A stretch of DNA of 64,000 nt from Naegleria lovaniensis. Lineage: Eukaryota; Heterolobosea; Eutetramitea; Acrasida; Naegleriidae. The translations under genes and the position numbers were made by a program. The notes below the pieces were generated by a model. It saw only the letters and a list, made by a program, of their open reading frames with translations, made no database searches and had not been told where the DNA came from. Position 1 is the first letter of the stretch, and each line of letters begins with the position of its first letter. Below, piece after piece: positions 9,630 through 20,465 of this stretch. The stretch is from the NCBI RefSeq assembly GCF_003324165.1, contig NW_025407883.1, positions 1 to 64,000 of the forward strand, given 5' to 3'.

Positions 9630-11367
9630 ATGACATCTGTAAGCAAACGATTGCTTGGTTGTACATAAGTGGTGACAGTGGTTGCGATATTACTCGCACA
9701 CTTTACACTCAGCAAAGAGATTCGCTTGAAGGACTTGAAAAAACTCTCTCGCCCAATTAAGAAAGCCTGTTATTCGTATGACGGTATCGGAGTGAATCCA
9801 AAACATCCAACATTTGGTTCAACAGGTCAATCCTTCCCAAGATTGACTGCTGCAGCTTACACAGACGGTGTGAGGGTTCCTCCACGTCAAAAACATTCTG
9901 CAAGAGAACTCAGTAACGTGTTTTGTAAACAAGAGAAGTGTGATAATAGCAACAAGTTTGGTGTTAGTGCCATGTTCTATGCTTTTGCTCAATTCATGTT
10001 GCTTGGTCACCCCTTAGCAACTATCATGCGCAGTTTTTCTTGCTGTTGGGCGAAATTTAACTTGTAAATTTTTTTGGTTTGGGGTTGCATCCAGGGTGTT
10101 GGAATTTTCGCGCAATTTTTGGCAAGTTTTTTCGCGCCTGACGTTGCTAAGGGTTCCAGAAAGTAGATACTACAAGTACCATCCACTCTGTAAAGAAATC
10201 TCCACCAAAGACTGTAGTAGGAATTTTTGAGACATGACCATGATATTGACGCCATGGGTATAGGAAGAAACAGTGAAACGTTCCCAATTCCTGTCTAGTG
10301 CTGATGAACCAATAAACAATTTAATTTTTATGGCAAGTTGGCAAGTCTCGATGACAGTGGTTATGTCATCATAAATATTAATTTAATCACGCGTGAAACT
10401 GGTACAAATGTGTCTTTGGTTGAATTGACCTTGTTTTGTTTCAATGATTTACTTCGCTTCACAGTTAATAAGCTGAGACAAATTTTGGAATGGTCGGTCA
10501 TTCCAAAAAAAATTTTGGCACGGCAATTCATGCGACAAATTTTGGCATATAACATCCTTACAAGTTGAAATTTAATCCTGATATCAATGTAACACCATCG
10601 AATGAATTTTCCACCGCTGCTTACAGGTAAGTACTAAGATTTGAATAATTTCGTGGTAAAAGGAGACTTCACAACAAATTGGGACCATTTTCACAAATTA
10701 AATGAATAGATTCGGTCACTCACTCGTGTCCTGTCAGCTTCATAGAATCGATGACAAGGGTAATGAAAAGGATCCTATTGAATTTAAGGATGCATTCAAC
10801 GCTTTTAGAAGACTTACCAACACTCAAGGCGAACTCGAGATGATTACCAGAGGTTTGTGTATCCAGCCGTCACAAAATCTTGATGAAAAGATTGCTGATG
10901 GGCTTAGAGATTTCTTGTTTGGTCCCAACGTTCGTTTGGATCTAGCTGCGAATGACATTCAACGAGGACGTGATGCAGGTCTTCCATCCTTCAACGACAT
11001 GAGAAAGAGTTTAGGCCTCCAGCCACTCACAGCCTCCGACATGACATCCAATGCTTAACTCCGTGAAAAGCTTATCAAATATTTTGGAGAGGATTTGAAG
11101 GATCTCGATCCATGGTTGGGTATGCTTATGGAGCCAAAGAAAGGAAATTCTCAACTCGGAAGCTTGGGCACCAAGATTATTAAGGATCAATTTGAAGCAT
11201 TTGTGAAGGGAGACCCATGTTTCTACTCTCACCAAAGACAAGCATGGATGAAGAAAGTCAGAAAAGCCGTTGACCGTGTAACACTTTCGGATATCATTGC
11301 TGCCAATACCAAAATCTCAAGAAATGACAAGGCCCTCTCGAGATCTGCTTTTGAAAACAAGATTTAA
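9630..11367 (+). pseudogene. Animal-type haem peroxidase, broken
   Basis: Relic of a secreted peroxidase of the animal haem peroxidase superfamily (peroxinectin/cyclooxygenase type). The ATG at 9630 begins a signal-peptide-like sequence interrupted by TAA at 9666. The frame after it has YDGIGVNPKHPTFGSTGQSF, TAAAYTDGVRVP and NKFGVSAMFYAFAQFM, then loses homology where the distal His region should be. Homology resumes at about 10563 with FNPDINVTPSNEFSTAAYR. A GT-AG intron (10627-10709) joins that to FGHSLV, which carries the proximal His, and NDIQRGRDAGLPSFN follows. A second stop (11056) is in frame, after which conserved sequence runs to 11367. About 500 bp of unrelated sequence (10060-10560) replaces the middle of the domain. 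Normal role: peroxide-dependent oxidation outside the cell or in vesicles. Confidence 0.85.
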
Positions 11368-11857
11368 GAGGATCCATCAACAACATTCTTGTAAATAACG
11401 AAGAAAAAGAAGGAGAGAAGCACTCTCCAAAAACAACATCTTCACCATTCATTAAATACAATAAATTCAATAATTCAATTCAAAATTGTTGAGTTGGAAA
11501 TTGAGGACGACATTCTTGGACTTTTAGGTCATTCTCCTGACTCTTGTGAGAGCATTCCACAACATCGAACTCGCTCAATTGAAATATTAATACTGCGAAT
11601 TTTCAATCGTCGTTCTACATTCGTTTTTCTTTGATTTTACAAAAAATTAATTGAGGTACATGTACACCGAATTTAAGTTGGGATTCTAACTAAGCACACA
11701 AGGTTCTGAGTCATCAATCTTGTCAGAGTATTTGTGGCATTTGCCAACGAAAAGGGCTCACAGTACTTGGATTTCAGGCCAATTCCTTTCAATAGGTGGG
11801 ACGTGCCTTTTCGCATCACTATCTGGGAGTAGGAAACCGGAGTGATGGACGAGAAAA
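11368..11857. other. Intergenic, no gene seen
   Basis: 490 bp between the peroxidase relic and the F-box gene. Only short frames on both strands; no RNA gene or clear repeat recognised. Confidence 0.6.
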
Positions 11858-13597
11858 TTGGGCGATGCAATTAAAAAAAAAATACAAATGGTACTATGCA
11901 AGGATGTGTTGCGACTCGTCGCTTCTTATATTGACATGGAGTCTCTATCATCGTTTCGGTTGGTGTGTAGAGAATGGAATGCAAGTATTGAAAACGAGTG
12001 GGAAGTGGTTGTAACCAACAAGTCTGCTTTACATGATTCCAATGCGCAATCATCCGAATCGGAAAACATATTCAATCCCTCTCCCCAAAATTCTACCAAT
12101 CTTCATCTGTATCGGAATGAGTTTTGGATGGATAAATTGAAAACTTACTTTTGGAAATATTTGGAATATTTACATCCTGTGCAAGAAGGAGAGCGAGTAT
12201 TTGGACAAGCACTGAGCCTAGAACAGAGATTTAATGTGTTTGTCCTGAAAGAACGATATCGAATACAAAGACATGTAAAACGATTAGAAAATAAGAAGAA
12301 AAAACTTGCTTCACAAGGTGATTTCATCTATTGTATTCGACCAATCATCAAAGCTCAAAAAGAACGTGCACTTGGAAGATTTAAATACATGCTTCTTGTG
12401 CACAATGATGTCTGTAATTATTTATTGAAATTAGCATGTGATGAGATTGATAATGCATTGGAGGATAACATAATCAAGCTATTGGAATGGTTTGTCAAAG
12501 ACCTCAAGTCTGAAGATTTACTGATAAGATCATTCAAAGCCATGAAAAAAAACACTGTTGATACCAACACACTTGACAAGTACATTACCACACATCATGA
12601 CAATGTATCGAACACATTTTTCGACCATATTGAATGCTTTTCTTTTGAACAGTTTAAGGAACTTGCACATCACATTAAAGAGTCTCCCAAAACAGAATTG
12701 ATACGAACGAACGTGATTATACATTTATTTAAACAGGTTCTTTTGACAGACGACGTACAAAATATTGACATTCTCACAGAAATTCTTGAAAGAAAATTGG
12801 GAAAGCCTTTATTTCATCAAACTCTGTTTAACAATTTCTTAAACTCATTCGATGACTCCAAGCATCCGATTTCTGTGTTTTGGGACAAACACAAACTTTT
12901 ACTTTACATGGAAAAGAAATTTGATGTATCAATTGGAGCATCATATTTAACACAAATTCTCTCTTTCAGTGAAGCAATGAAACCTGACTCTAATATTGTA
13001 GAAGAATTAATTAGAAAACATTATCAACAAGATTTTAAAAAGATTGAAACATTCCTTCATTTCACTCTTGCGAGATCATTTCGGAAGGAACGCTTTCTAC
13101 GTTTGATACCAAAACCCAAATTATTTCTATATGAGATTTTGGAATATTTAGTCTTGACCTACAACTTGAATTTATTCAACTATGCTCCCTCTGATACTTG
13201 TATACATTACGAATCGAACCTAGTAGAGTATTTCCTTCAACGTTCTTTTTCTCAAGTTCAAGTGGACTGGGACATGTTGCTGTTCATTATGAAAAAGCAA
13301 ATCGAGAAGAATAATCATGTCGATTTGTATTCTTATTTTGAGGTTGAAACTATTGGCTCGAAAAGTGTTGAAAAACTCAATTTGGCAAGCTTGAAAAATT
13401 CAAAAAGTCTTCAAAGTCAGGTGTTGGCTCGACTTGGACGCAGTGTTTGGGCCAAGTCACGTGATGTCTATGCAGAGATTGAATTTTTCGAACAAAAAAC
13501 CAATCTCATACCAAATCTTGAAGAAAAAATTGAAATTGAAGTGGAAAAGCAAAGACAAATAATAGAGATGCAGAGGTATCGGACAGCATGGAGATAA
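11858..13597 (+). CDS. F-box protein, 579 aa
   Basis: A single-exon gene. Residues about 12-45 (VLCKDVLRLVASYIDMESLS then FRLVCREWNASIEN) form an F-box: the hydrophobic helix, the LSSFRLVCREW core and the following helix. F-box proteins bind Skp1 and bring substrates to SCF ubiquitin ligases. The rest is mostly alpha-helical by eye, with charged and aromatic residues and no recognisable WD40, LRR or kelch repeats; the C-terminus is a short Glu/Lys/Gln helix. Substrate unknown. The start at 11858 is the first ATG of the frame, only about 12 codons before the F-box. The region just upstream carries no competing gene. Confidence 0.75.
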   Translation: MGDAIKKKIQMVLCKDVLRLVASYIDMESLSSFRLVCREWNASIENEWEVVVTNKSALHDSNAQSSESENIFNPSPQNSTNLHLYRNEFWMDKLKTYFWKYLEYLHPVQEGERVFGQALSLEQRFNVFVLKERYRIQRHVKRLENKKKKLASQGDFIYCIRPIIKAQKERALGRFKYMLLVHNDVCNYLLKLACDEIDNALEDNIIKLLEWFVKDLKSEDLLIRSFKAMKKNTVDTNTLDKYITTHHDNVSNTFFDHIECFSFEQFKELAHHIKESPKTELIRTNVIIHLFKQVLLTDDVQNIDILTEILERKLGKPLFHQTLFNNFLNSFDDSKHPISVFWDKHKLLLYMEKKFDVSIGASYLTQILSFSEAMKPDSNIVEELIRKHYQQDFKKIETFLHFTLARSFRKERFLRLIPKPKLFLYEILEYLVLTYNLNLFNYAPSDTCIHYESNLVEYFLQRSFSQVQVDWDMLLFIMKKQIEKNNHVDLYSYFEVETIGSKSVEKLNLASLKNSKSLQSQVLARLGRSVWAKSRDVYAEIEFFEQKTNLIPNLEEKIEIEVEKQRQIIEMQRYRTAWR

Positions 13598-14537
13598 AAG
13601 TAAACACCAGTCACTCGACCACACGTATATATGAAATTTTTGTGCCCAAATATGAAAATCAAGTCCCCAAATACCTGACGGCTTGAGACAGGAGATGGTT
13701 CGAATTTCTCGTCACCAACAACGGATTCAGGCTTTAACTCTCATGAATGACACGTGTGTTTCTTGAGGTACACCATATCTATCACAGGACTCACTCTTCA
13801 CATTAAATACCATGGTGGTAATCATGGAAATATACCAATGTCACAAAATATGCTATGGGTGATGTAAGTAACAAGCTCTTACATTATCTTGAATAGCTCT
13901 AGTAATATACAGTACAAGGTAATTTTTAGAGTACAGAGAATTTCTGTATGAGTATCCATCTAAATTACCAAAAAGGAATAGAATGTATTATACAGAGGTG
14001 TGAAATGGGTTGAAATGGAGGAGATGTCGTAATGCATGGCTGCATCAATATCCTCTTCTCATGAACGAAACAAGAATCCATGAGTCAACCCTTAATTTAC
14101 AATTGTCATTGTTGAAAACACTTTTGATATCCAAGTTCAAGCGTAATGATAATGCCTTCATGACGATCATATTTTGCAAAGAAACATTTCCATAAACTCA
14201 TTCCGTTCGTGCCTAACGCTTGCTGTAGCGACTGGTTCATTGGAAGATCAACAATGTCTCAATACATGTATCGAAGAAATGTTCCAGACGAATTTATTCG
14301 GCAAAATTTCAGGCAAAATAAATTCAGGCAACCCATGTACTGGCAGTATTGACTCCCAACGCATCCAAAATCGATCTTTAAAAACCACTCCTTAGTTGAT
14401 CGAATGATTTCGAGAGTTGGTGGGTAGGTTGTTTTGCGTTTAGGATTTCGAGTTCAGCTGTTATAGGAGTATTTTGGAGTTAGTTTGAGTTAGTTCATTG
14501 TCAGAGAATGAGTTTCGATTCAAACTAACACGAATGA
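13598..14537. other. 940-bp intergenic stretch
   Basis: No supported gene. A short plus frame at 14174-14395 looks protein-like for about 35 residues (SCLTLAVATGSLEDQQCL) but has no start, no homologue I recognise and stops on both sides, so it may be gene debris. No tRNA fold found at the GGTTCGAAT near 13692. Confidence 0.45.
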
Positions 14538-16768
14538 ATGACACGAGATCTGAATTCCAAAATACTTGAGAAATGGTTTCCATCCAAGTCTGCTGCCAGC
14601 AATTACAATTCCACTTTTTCAACTCTCGAAAAAAAATTCGTAAAAATGACAATCGATGAAGAAGCAGATCAGGTCAATACTCATCCCGAAAGAGAACAAA
14701 CCAGCAAGAAAATCGAACAACGAGAAGTACATTTGGCAAGGAAAAGGGAAAAGTATTGTCGATTTAAAACATCATCATCCCACTTTGTTTCCAATATTCA
14801 TCGTGATGATGATCATCCAGTAGTCAAGCTGAGTCAAGAACAATTTTCAGAAAATATTCAATCATCGGACAATTGTACTCTTTCCTATGAATTGAGAAGA
14901 AAGAGCATTCCAAATTCAGAAATGATTTTAAACTTTCCTCGATTATCTCAAAGTTTGATTTTGGGATGTAATAGTTTTTTAACAATTTTGAGAACGGCTG
15001 TGTTGTTCAGAAAGATTTTATCTGAACCAAATCCTCCAATCACTCCAGTCATAGAATCAGGTTTGTTTTGGAACATTGTGTTGCATTGCTGTAGTAATAT
15101 TAATAATCACATTCATAATCCTTGTTTCATGCCTATATGACCAAATATGAATAATGAACAATTACTCACAATTTGATGATGATGTGACTTTACAGGAGCG
15201 ACCATGCACTTTGCGAAATATTTGAAATTTTCTGAACTTGAAAAATATTTTGACATTGATGTTGGTAATCATGATGAGAACATTTTTGCTGAGACCAAAC
15301 TTGAAAAAAGACGTCAAAAAGTTGACTTGCAAAAAATATATGCTTTACAATTTGAAGCTGTATGTTTCATTGTGTCTTGAATTCACAGATCGATGTTTCA
15401 CCTCTTGAATTCGCATACCGTTCATAATTTTTCCACACACAACAGATTTGGGCAATCACAAATGTTGCATCAGGAACTTCAGAACACACCAAACACATTG
15501 TTGACATTGGATGTATACCGTCACTTGTTCAATTACTGGAAACATATAACAATGATTACATATTGGAACAGTGTTGTTGGGCATTGGGAAATATTGCAGG
15601 AGATTCAGCCAACATGAGAGACTTTCTATTGATGAATGGTGCCCTGCGAAATATTGTAAATTTGGTGTCTATGAGCCAAAGCTTATCTGTTGTAAGATGC
15701 GGTAAGTTTTCAACAGAGATGCCATATTTACATTTTATCAAATATATCAGCGGCATGGGCAATTTCAAACTTAGTAAGGGGAAATCCTAAACCCTCAGAA
15801 TACTATGTTCTGGAAGCTCTTCCTGCACTGAGTCGATTGATATTCTCAACTGACAATGAAGTCCTTTCTGATACAGCGTAAGTACTACTATGCTTTGACA
15901 ATAATTTTAAACAACAATAATACTTTATTTGATTTTTCTTTCCAACCATTTTTAAGGTGGGCTCTTTCTTATGTGACGGATGGAGCCAATGATCGAATTC
16001 AAGCTGTTATTGACAGTAATTGTGTGAAACAAGTGATCACACTGCTCTCTCATGACTCACACTCAGTAGTGGCACCAGCATTAAGGTAAGTCATGAACAT
16101 AAGGTAACCAAATCATATCTGGTTACAACTCCATGAACGATAACTTTGATAACAATAGAATCATTGGTAATATTGCCTCTGGTGATGATGTCCAAACAGA
16201 ATATTTAGTTTCAATGGGTATTTTACCAATTATCCACACTCTCCTTGTTCATTCTAAAAAATCAATTCGAAAAGAAGCTGTGTGGACAATATCAAATATT
16301 TGTGCTGGTTCCCCAGAACAAATTCAAGCTGCGATTGATGCTGGATTGATTCTAAAGATTATTGAAAGAATGGAACAAGAAAACTTTGACGTTAAAAAAG
16401 AAGCCATGTGGACACTTTCCAATTATTGTTGTGGAGCTAATTTCAAGCAACTTGAATATATCATTGAATGTGGAGTCATTTCAAAATTTTGTGATGCGTT
16501 GAATTCTTCTGATCACAAGTATATTCTTGTTGCACTCGAAGGTTTAGATTCGTTAATGACTCGATATAAAGAAGGACGTGGAAATGTGGATCTCATCATT
16601 AAGCAAATTGAAACCAACAATGGAAGTCAAAAAATTGAACAATTGATTGGACATAGAAACAAGGATATATCTGCACTTGCAACAGAGTTGTTACAAATGT
16701 TGGAGGACACTGGTGGAAAAGAAGAGGATGATGAACAATACCATTTTGGTTTGGGTGGGATGTTCTAA
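14538..16768 (+). CDS. Importin subunit alpha (karyopherin alpha), six exons
   Basis: Adaptor that binds classical nuclear localisation signals and hands cargo to importin beta. Proposed exons: 14538-15060, 15196-15359, 15446-15701, 15751-15877, 15957-16085 and 16159-16768 (1809 nt, 602 aa). All five introns are GT-AG, 49-135 bp. A basic stretch near residues 60-75 (REVHLARKREKYCRFK) could be the importin-beta-binding segment, though it is poorly conserved. Armadillo repeats follow, with the family's WA-x-N and W-x-x-S-N motifs: NPPITPVIESG, IWAITNVASGTSEHT, CCWALGNIAGDS, AAWAISNLVRG, AWALSYVTDG, RIIGNIASGD, AVWTISNICAG and AMWTLSNYCCG. The C-terminus is acidic with a Gly-rich end (FGLGGMF). 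It is the most intron-rich gene in the window. The N-terminal start is less certain than the ARM part. Confidence 0.9.
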
Positions 16769-17006
16769 ACCAACACCAAAATTACATGCCATAATCGACG
16801 ACTTGAATCAAAACAAAATTCAAATCCATTCAACACTTCCTTGAAAGTTTTTGTCAATGGGTGTAGTATGTTCACTTCTGGTTTCTTCAAAGAAAATTCG
16901 TTTGTTAATTAAACTAGATGAATTAATGGTGCTATTCAATTTACTTTCTTTCGTTTTCAGATCAAACACATCAAATACAATCCATAAATCTCTAATTAAT
17001 TCTTGA

Positions 17007-17158
17007 ATAGCAACTGACATGGACTGCTGAGAAGGAAGTTCCTGTTGAAATCATAATTGAACTTGGGAATCGATTAGGAATGGATGTTTTTGTTCCTGCA
17101 AAAGACAATGATCATGGTATCCTGCAAATGGCCTTGGCTCCCACAATGGAAATTGAAT
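17007..17158 (+). pseudogene. Fragment of a secreted carbohydrate-active-like protein
   Basis: A frame without start reads QLTWTAEKEVPVEIIIELGN followed by RLGMDVFVPAKDNDHG and ends at 17158. The pattern VP-E-IIELGNRLGMD-(W/F)-x-(N/V)-(V/P) with a later D-D/H resembles the module of bacterial and protist secreted proteins that read 'V-YE-MIELANLLG-D-WFN-P---DDY'. Here the signature Trp and N-P are changed and the fragment is about 50 residues, so it is a remnant. Family assignment is tentative. 17159-17498 holds no gene that I can support. Confidence 0.35.
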
Positions 17159-17498
17159 AATAAACATCGACTTCTATTTATCACTTCCAACATGAGGTTC
17201 ATATCTTGTCGTTGTATAATGAAAGTGGTCCGAAATTTCATAGCTTTCAATTGTTATCCCAAGTTCATCCACGAACTGACACATGAACTGTAACTTTGAG
17301 TTTTCGTGATCTTACTACAATTCAAAACTCCAAAAAAGAAATATCGTCCTCGATCTTCACTAATGCTTAAATTGGAAGTTTGCTATTTTCAACGAGTGCA
17401 ACTGAAAGTGAGTAAACAGAATAAAATGTGAACTGTTTGAACAACATTTTCCACTCAAACAAAAACAATTAAATCTAATCGAGAATACAATTAACATC

Positions 17499-17870
17499 AT
17501 GAACTCCAAGATCATGCATAGAATCATTCTTGCAAGTGCAGCTCTATTACTCGTTTTGATATTATCTGCCGTAGCTGTCAAATGTAATGAACAAGAAGGT
17601 TCTGCACAAACCACACTCACCACTCATCAAAGCTATCGTCCAAAGTGTAAAAAATTCTATTGTCACAAATGGTGTAAATTTGGTTTTTTGAGAGATCGTT
17701 GTGGTTGTCAAAAGGGTTGTCGTTGCAGACATAGACCATGCAGAAAATTCCATTGCCATAAATGGTGTAAATATGGTTACAAGAGAAATCGATGGGGATG
17801 TCCAATCTGCTATTGCCATAAAAGACGATGTAAATCTTGGCTAACAATTTGGCATCACCATCATCATTAA
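17499..17870 (+). CDS. Secreted cysteine-rich protein with two antistasin-like repeats and a His tail
   Basis: A 123-aa precursor. Residues about 1-27 form a signal peptide with a Leu/Ala/Ile core (LASAALLLVLILSAVAV). Two repeats follow: CKKFYCHKWCKFGFLRDRCG.. and CRKFHCHKWCKYGYKRNRWG.., each followed by the last cysteines. The spacing C-x4-C-x3-C-x(4)-G-x-x-R/D-x-x-G-C-x2/3-C-x-C fits the antistasin-like protease-inhibitor fold, though the usual Asp before GC is kept only in part. The mature peptide is very basic (Lys/Arg rich). It ends in five consecutive histidines after TIW, which suggests metal binding or a pH switch. The first ATG is used. Role inferred: a secreted or phagosomal inhibitor or antimicrobial peptide; not proven. 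Confidence 0.7.
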   Translation: MNSKIMHRIILASAALLLVLILSAVAVKCNEQEGSAQTTLTTHQSYRPKCKKFYCHKWCKFGFLRDRCGCQKGCRCRHRPCRKFHCHKWCKYGYKRNRWGCPICYCHKRRCKSWLTIWHHHHH

Positions 17871-18168
17871 GTGTTCAAGCTAAATTGTCCTATTCCAATG
17901 AATCGTGGTGGAATGATTTGTAAATATATAAATAGATGTAAATGCTGAAATTGCTATCGGTACTATTATTCTGTTAATAGTTTTTTCATATATAATCCAT
18001 CTCAAAATGTTTTGAAAACACTTCTGTAAGAACAAATGCCAATATGACTTTGAAAAGGTTGGAAAAACCTTCTCTTGGACATGCTGGCTAAATATCACAT
18101 CCAACAATTCCAATCAGTCTACGTTCCTGAACTGGGAGTTTAAAAGTTTCTGATTTAGTGAAAAAAAA

Positions 18169-19284
18169 ATGATTCATGGAAGATCACATCGCGTGCCTTC
18201 AGCCAATGACGAAACAACACCTTCATTGAAATTAGATGCATGTGATCTGTTGGCTCATCGGGATTTGTGTTGTAAAATTAATCAATTTATTCATGATGAA
18301 AAGGACTCGATTCAACATCATCCCTACTCGAAATATCTCCAAAACTCAAATTATTTTCAACACAATTCATTATTCATACAATTACTTCAAAAACAACGAA
18401 CCACTTCTCAAGATCTTGTAAAACTTGTCTTTGCAAAAGAAGAATTTATTCGACGCTTGAAAGAAAAGGGCAAGAATCGAGAGGAAAGAATGGACTCCAT
18501 GCAGTTGGCTCGATTTTTAGAACAACATCCATTGCCATGTAATCATGACAAGACATTCATGTTGGAAGCCATCATTGATTGTCATCAATGTTATTTATTT
18601 CAATACGCTTCAAGAAAATTACAAAATGATCGAGAATTTGTTTTGAAAATTGTTTCACATTTTGGACCTTCCTTACAATTTGTTTCTGATGCGTTGAGAA
18701 ATGATCGTGAAATAGCTTTGGCAGCAATTTCTGAAAGACCTTATGCTTTTAAATTTGCATCCCAAGAATGGAAGAATGATCGTGAAATAGTTCGAGCTGC
18801 TCTAACTGGGAAAGGTTCTTGTATCATTTCTCTTGTGGAATGTGATGAATCGATTCAACGAGATGAGGAGATTATGCAACTAGCAGTCAAAAGAAATGGA
18901 AATTCTTTATCCAGTGCGTTACATTGTATTAAAAGTTCCTTTCCAGTCGTATTTCAAGCAGTTTCACAGAACGGATTGGCACTCCAATATGCATCCTTGG
19001 AATTACGAAATGATCGAGAAATTGTATTGCAAGCGGTTTCACAGAATGGCTTTGCATTGGAACATGCTTCACACGAGTTACGAAATGATCGAGAGATTAT
19101 TATGAAAGCTCTGTCGTGGAATGGAACTCTTTTGGAGTTGGCATCAGAGGAATTACAATCAGATTTTGATATAGTCATGCATGCTGTGAAACAAAATGGT
19201 CATGCATTGCAATATGCCAGCGAGTCTTTGAGAAATGATGAACGATTGAAAACGAAGCATCCAAACATGTGGGACAGTCTCTGA
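18169..19284 (+). CDS. DUF4116 repeat protein, 371 aa
   Basis: Single exon. From about residue 150 the protein is a run of repeats of about 24-49 residues with the DUF4116 signature, D-x-E/D-I/V-V-L-x-A-V-x-x-N/x-G-x-A-L-x-Y/F-A-S-x-x-L-R-N-D-R-E (for example LRNDREIVLQAVSQNGFALE). At least seven copies can be seen, the last three most regular. The N-terminal 150 residues are non-repetitive. DUF4116 is of unknown function and is strongly expanded in Naegleria and in some algae and giant viruses. Nothing in the neighbourhood suggests a role. The ATG at 18169 follows a run of A, typical of starts here. Confidence 0.85.
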   Translation: MIHGRSHRVPSANDETTPSLKLDACDLLAHRDLCCKINQFIHDEKDSIQHHPYSKYLQNSNYFQHNSLFIQLLQKQRTTSQDLVKLVFAKEEFIRRLKEKGKNREERMDSMQLARFLEQHPLPCNHDKTFMLEAIIDCHQCYLFQYASRKLQNDREFVLKIVSHFGPSLQFVSDALRNDREIALAAISERPYAFKFASQEWKNDREIVRAALTGKGSCIISLVECDESIQRDEEIMQLAVKRNGNSLSSALHCIKSSFPVVFQAVSQNGLALQYASLELRNDREIVLQAVSQNGFALEHASHELRNDREIIMKALSWNGTLLELASEELQSDFDIVMHAVKQNGHALQYASESLRNDERLKTKHPNMWDSL

Positions 19285-19468
19285 CATTTGTGTATGACAC
19301 TCCTTCACTTTGGGATTAATATTGGTTCATGGAATCATGATCTGTAGTTTATCATTTTAATGATTTCACATTTCTCAGCATTTCTATAATTTCACATTTC
19401 ACAGTCATCCAAATATAGTAGTGTCATGGGACGAGACATTCGATCACTTGGAAAACCATATATATATA

Positions 19469-20191
19469 TTACTGACATATTTTATACCATGGATTGCTTC
19501 CTTGTTGTTTACACTTGCCACATAATTTTCCAGCACAATCATTGTCATCATTGCACATTTGCATTCCTCCACAATTACACTGCGACATGTTACAATGATT
19601 ATTTCTACAATTATTGGAAGGACATTTCAATTTTGGATTATTATACGCATCACAACTCAAAATACCACAAAATCTTTCTGGCAACATTCCTTCAAAATGA
19701 TTACTTCCAACAGCAAATCCATTCAAATACTCCAATTCAGAATATTCTTTAGGAATTTGTCCATACAAATTATTGAACCCCAAATCCAAAATCATTAAAT
19801 CTTTCAATACAGAAACACCCGAAGGTAATAATCCTGTTAAATTATTATTCACCAATGCAATGGAAAGAACAGATTCATCCTTGACACATCTCACTCCTCT
19901 CCATGAACAATAATTTGTTTCATCTTTGGTATCCAATGTGTTCCAACCCGTGTTATTTCTCCAATAAGGACCTCCAGTCGAAAAGTAAAAGGAACGAAGG
20001 AAATTTCGTTGATCGGTCCAACCCGGCTGTTTGGATTCCTTTTTTAAAGGAATGTGATGAATGTGTTTGTTATTGTTGGACAGAATGGAAGGAGTTGTTG
20101 CTGCTGTGGAATAGGTGACTGCGGAGATGAGAAGCATCATCCCAACCAACAACAACCATGGTGTTGGATGTGAAATGGAATCATGCACCAT
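19469..20191 (-). CDS. Secreted leucine-rich repeat protein, 240 aa
   Basis: Residues about 10-30 are a signal peptide (WLLLVGMMLLISAVTYSTAA). Next comes a plant-type LRR cap (FLRSFYFSTGGPYWRNNTGW and YCSWRGVRC), then about three to four LRRs of the L-x-x-L-x-L-x-x-N-x-L-x-G-x-(I/L)-P type (VNNNLTGLLPSG, LGFNNLYGQIPKE, VGSNHFEGMLPE). A Cys-rich C-terminal tail follows (about 14 Cys in the last 65 residues, with NNCRNNHCNMSQCNCGG), probably disulfide-bonded. No transmembrane anchor, so the protein is probably secreted or lysosomal. It is transcribed divergently from the coiled-coil gene, with about 275 bp between starts. Confidence 0.8.
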   Translation of the reverse strand: MVHDSISHPTPWLLLVGMMLLISAVTYSTAATTPSILSNNNKHIHHIPLKKESKQPGWTDQRNFLRSFYFSTGGPYWRNNTGWNTLDTKDETNYCSWRGVRCVKDESVLSIALVNNNLTGLLPSGVSVLKDLMILDLGFNNLYGQIPKEYSELEYLNGFAVGSNHFEGMLPERFCGILSCDAYNNPKLKCPSNNCRNNHCNMSQCNCGGMQMCNDDNDCAGKLCGKCKQQGSNPWYKICQ

Positions 20192-20465
20192 GTTATGATT
20201 TTTTTTTGATTACAAAGAACTTTGGGAAAGGTTACAAAAGGACTTGGATTTTAATGAAAACTGGTTTCAGTGTGCACCTAGGAGGTTTTCCAAGTTATTG
20301 GATTGGAGAACAAGCTTTCCAAGTTATTTGGAGGCAACAGGGTTCAACAAGTTCATCATAAATAGAAATTCCCATTTCGTTGTTACACCTACAACTATTT
20401 CATGTACAGAAATTTGAGAGGTTTTTCAATCGTCCTCCAAAATTCCAAGTTACCGCCAAAAAAAA

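Noticed and set aside
10007-10255. 82-codon minus frame within the foreign segment of the peroxidase relic
   Set aside because: No recognised motif and no second copy in the window.
13680-13725. GGTTCGAATTTC resembling a tRNA B box
   Set aside because: The upstream 70 bases do not supply a matching acceptor or anticodon stem.
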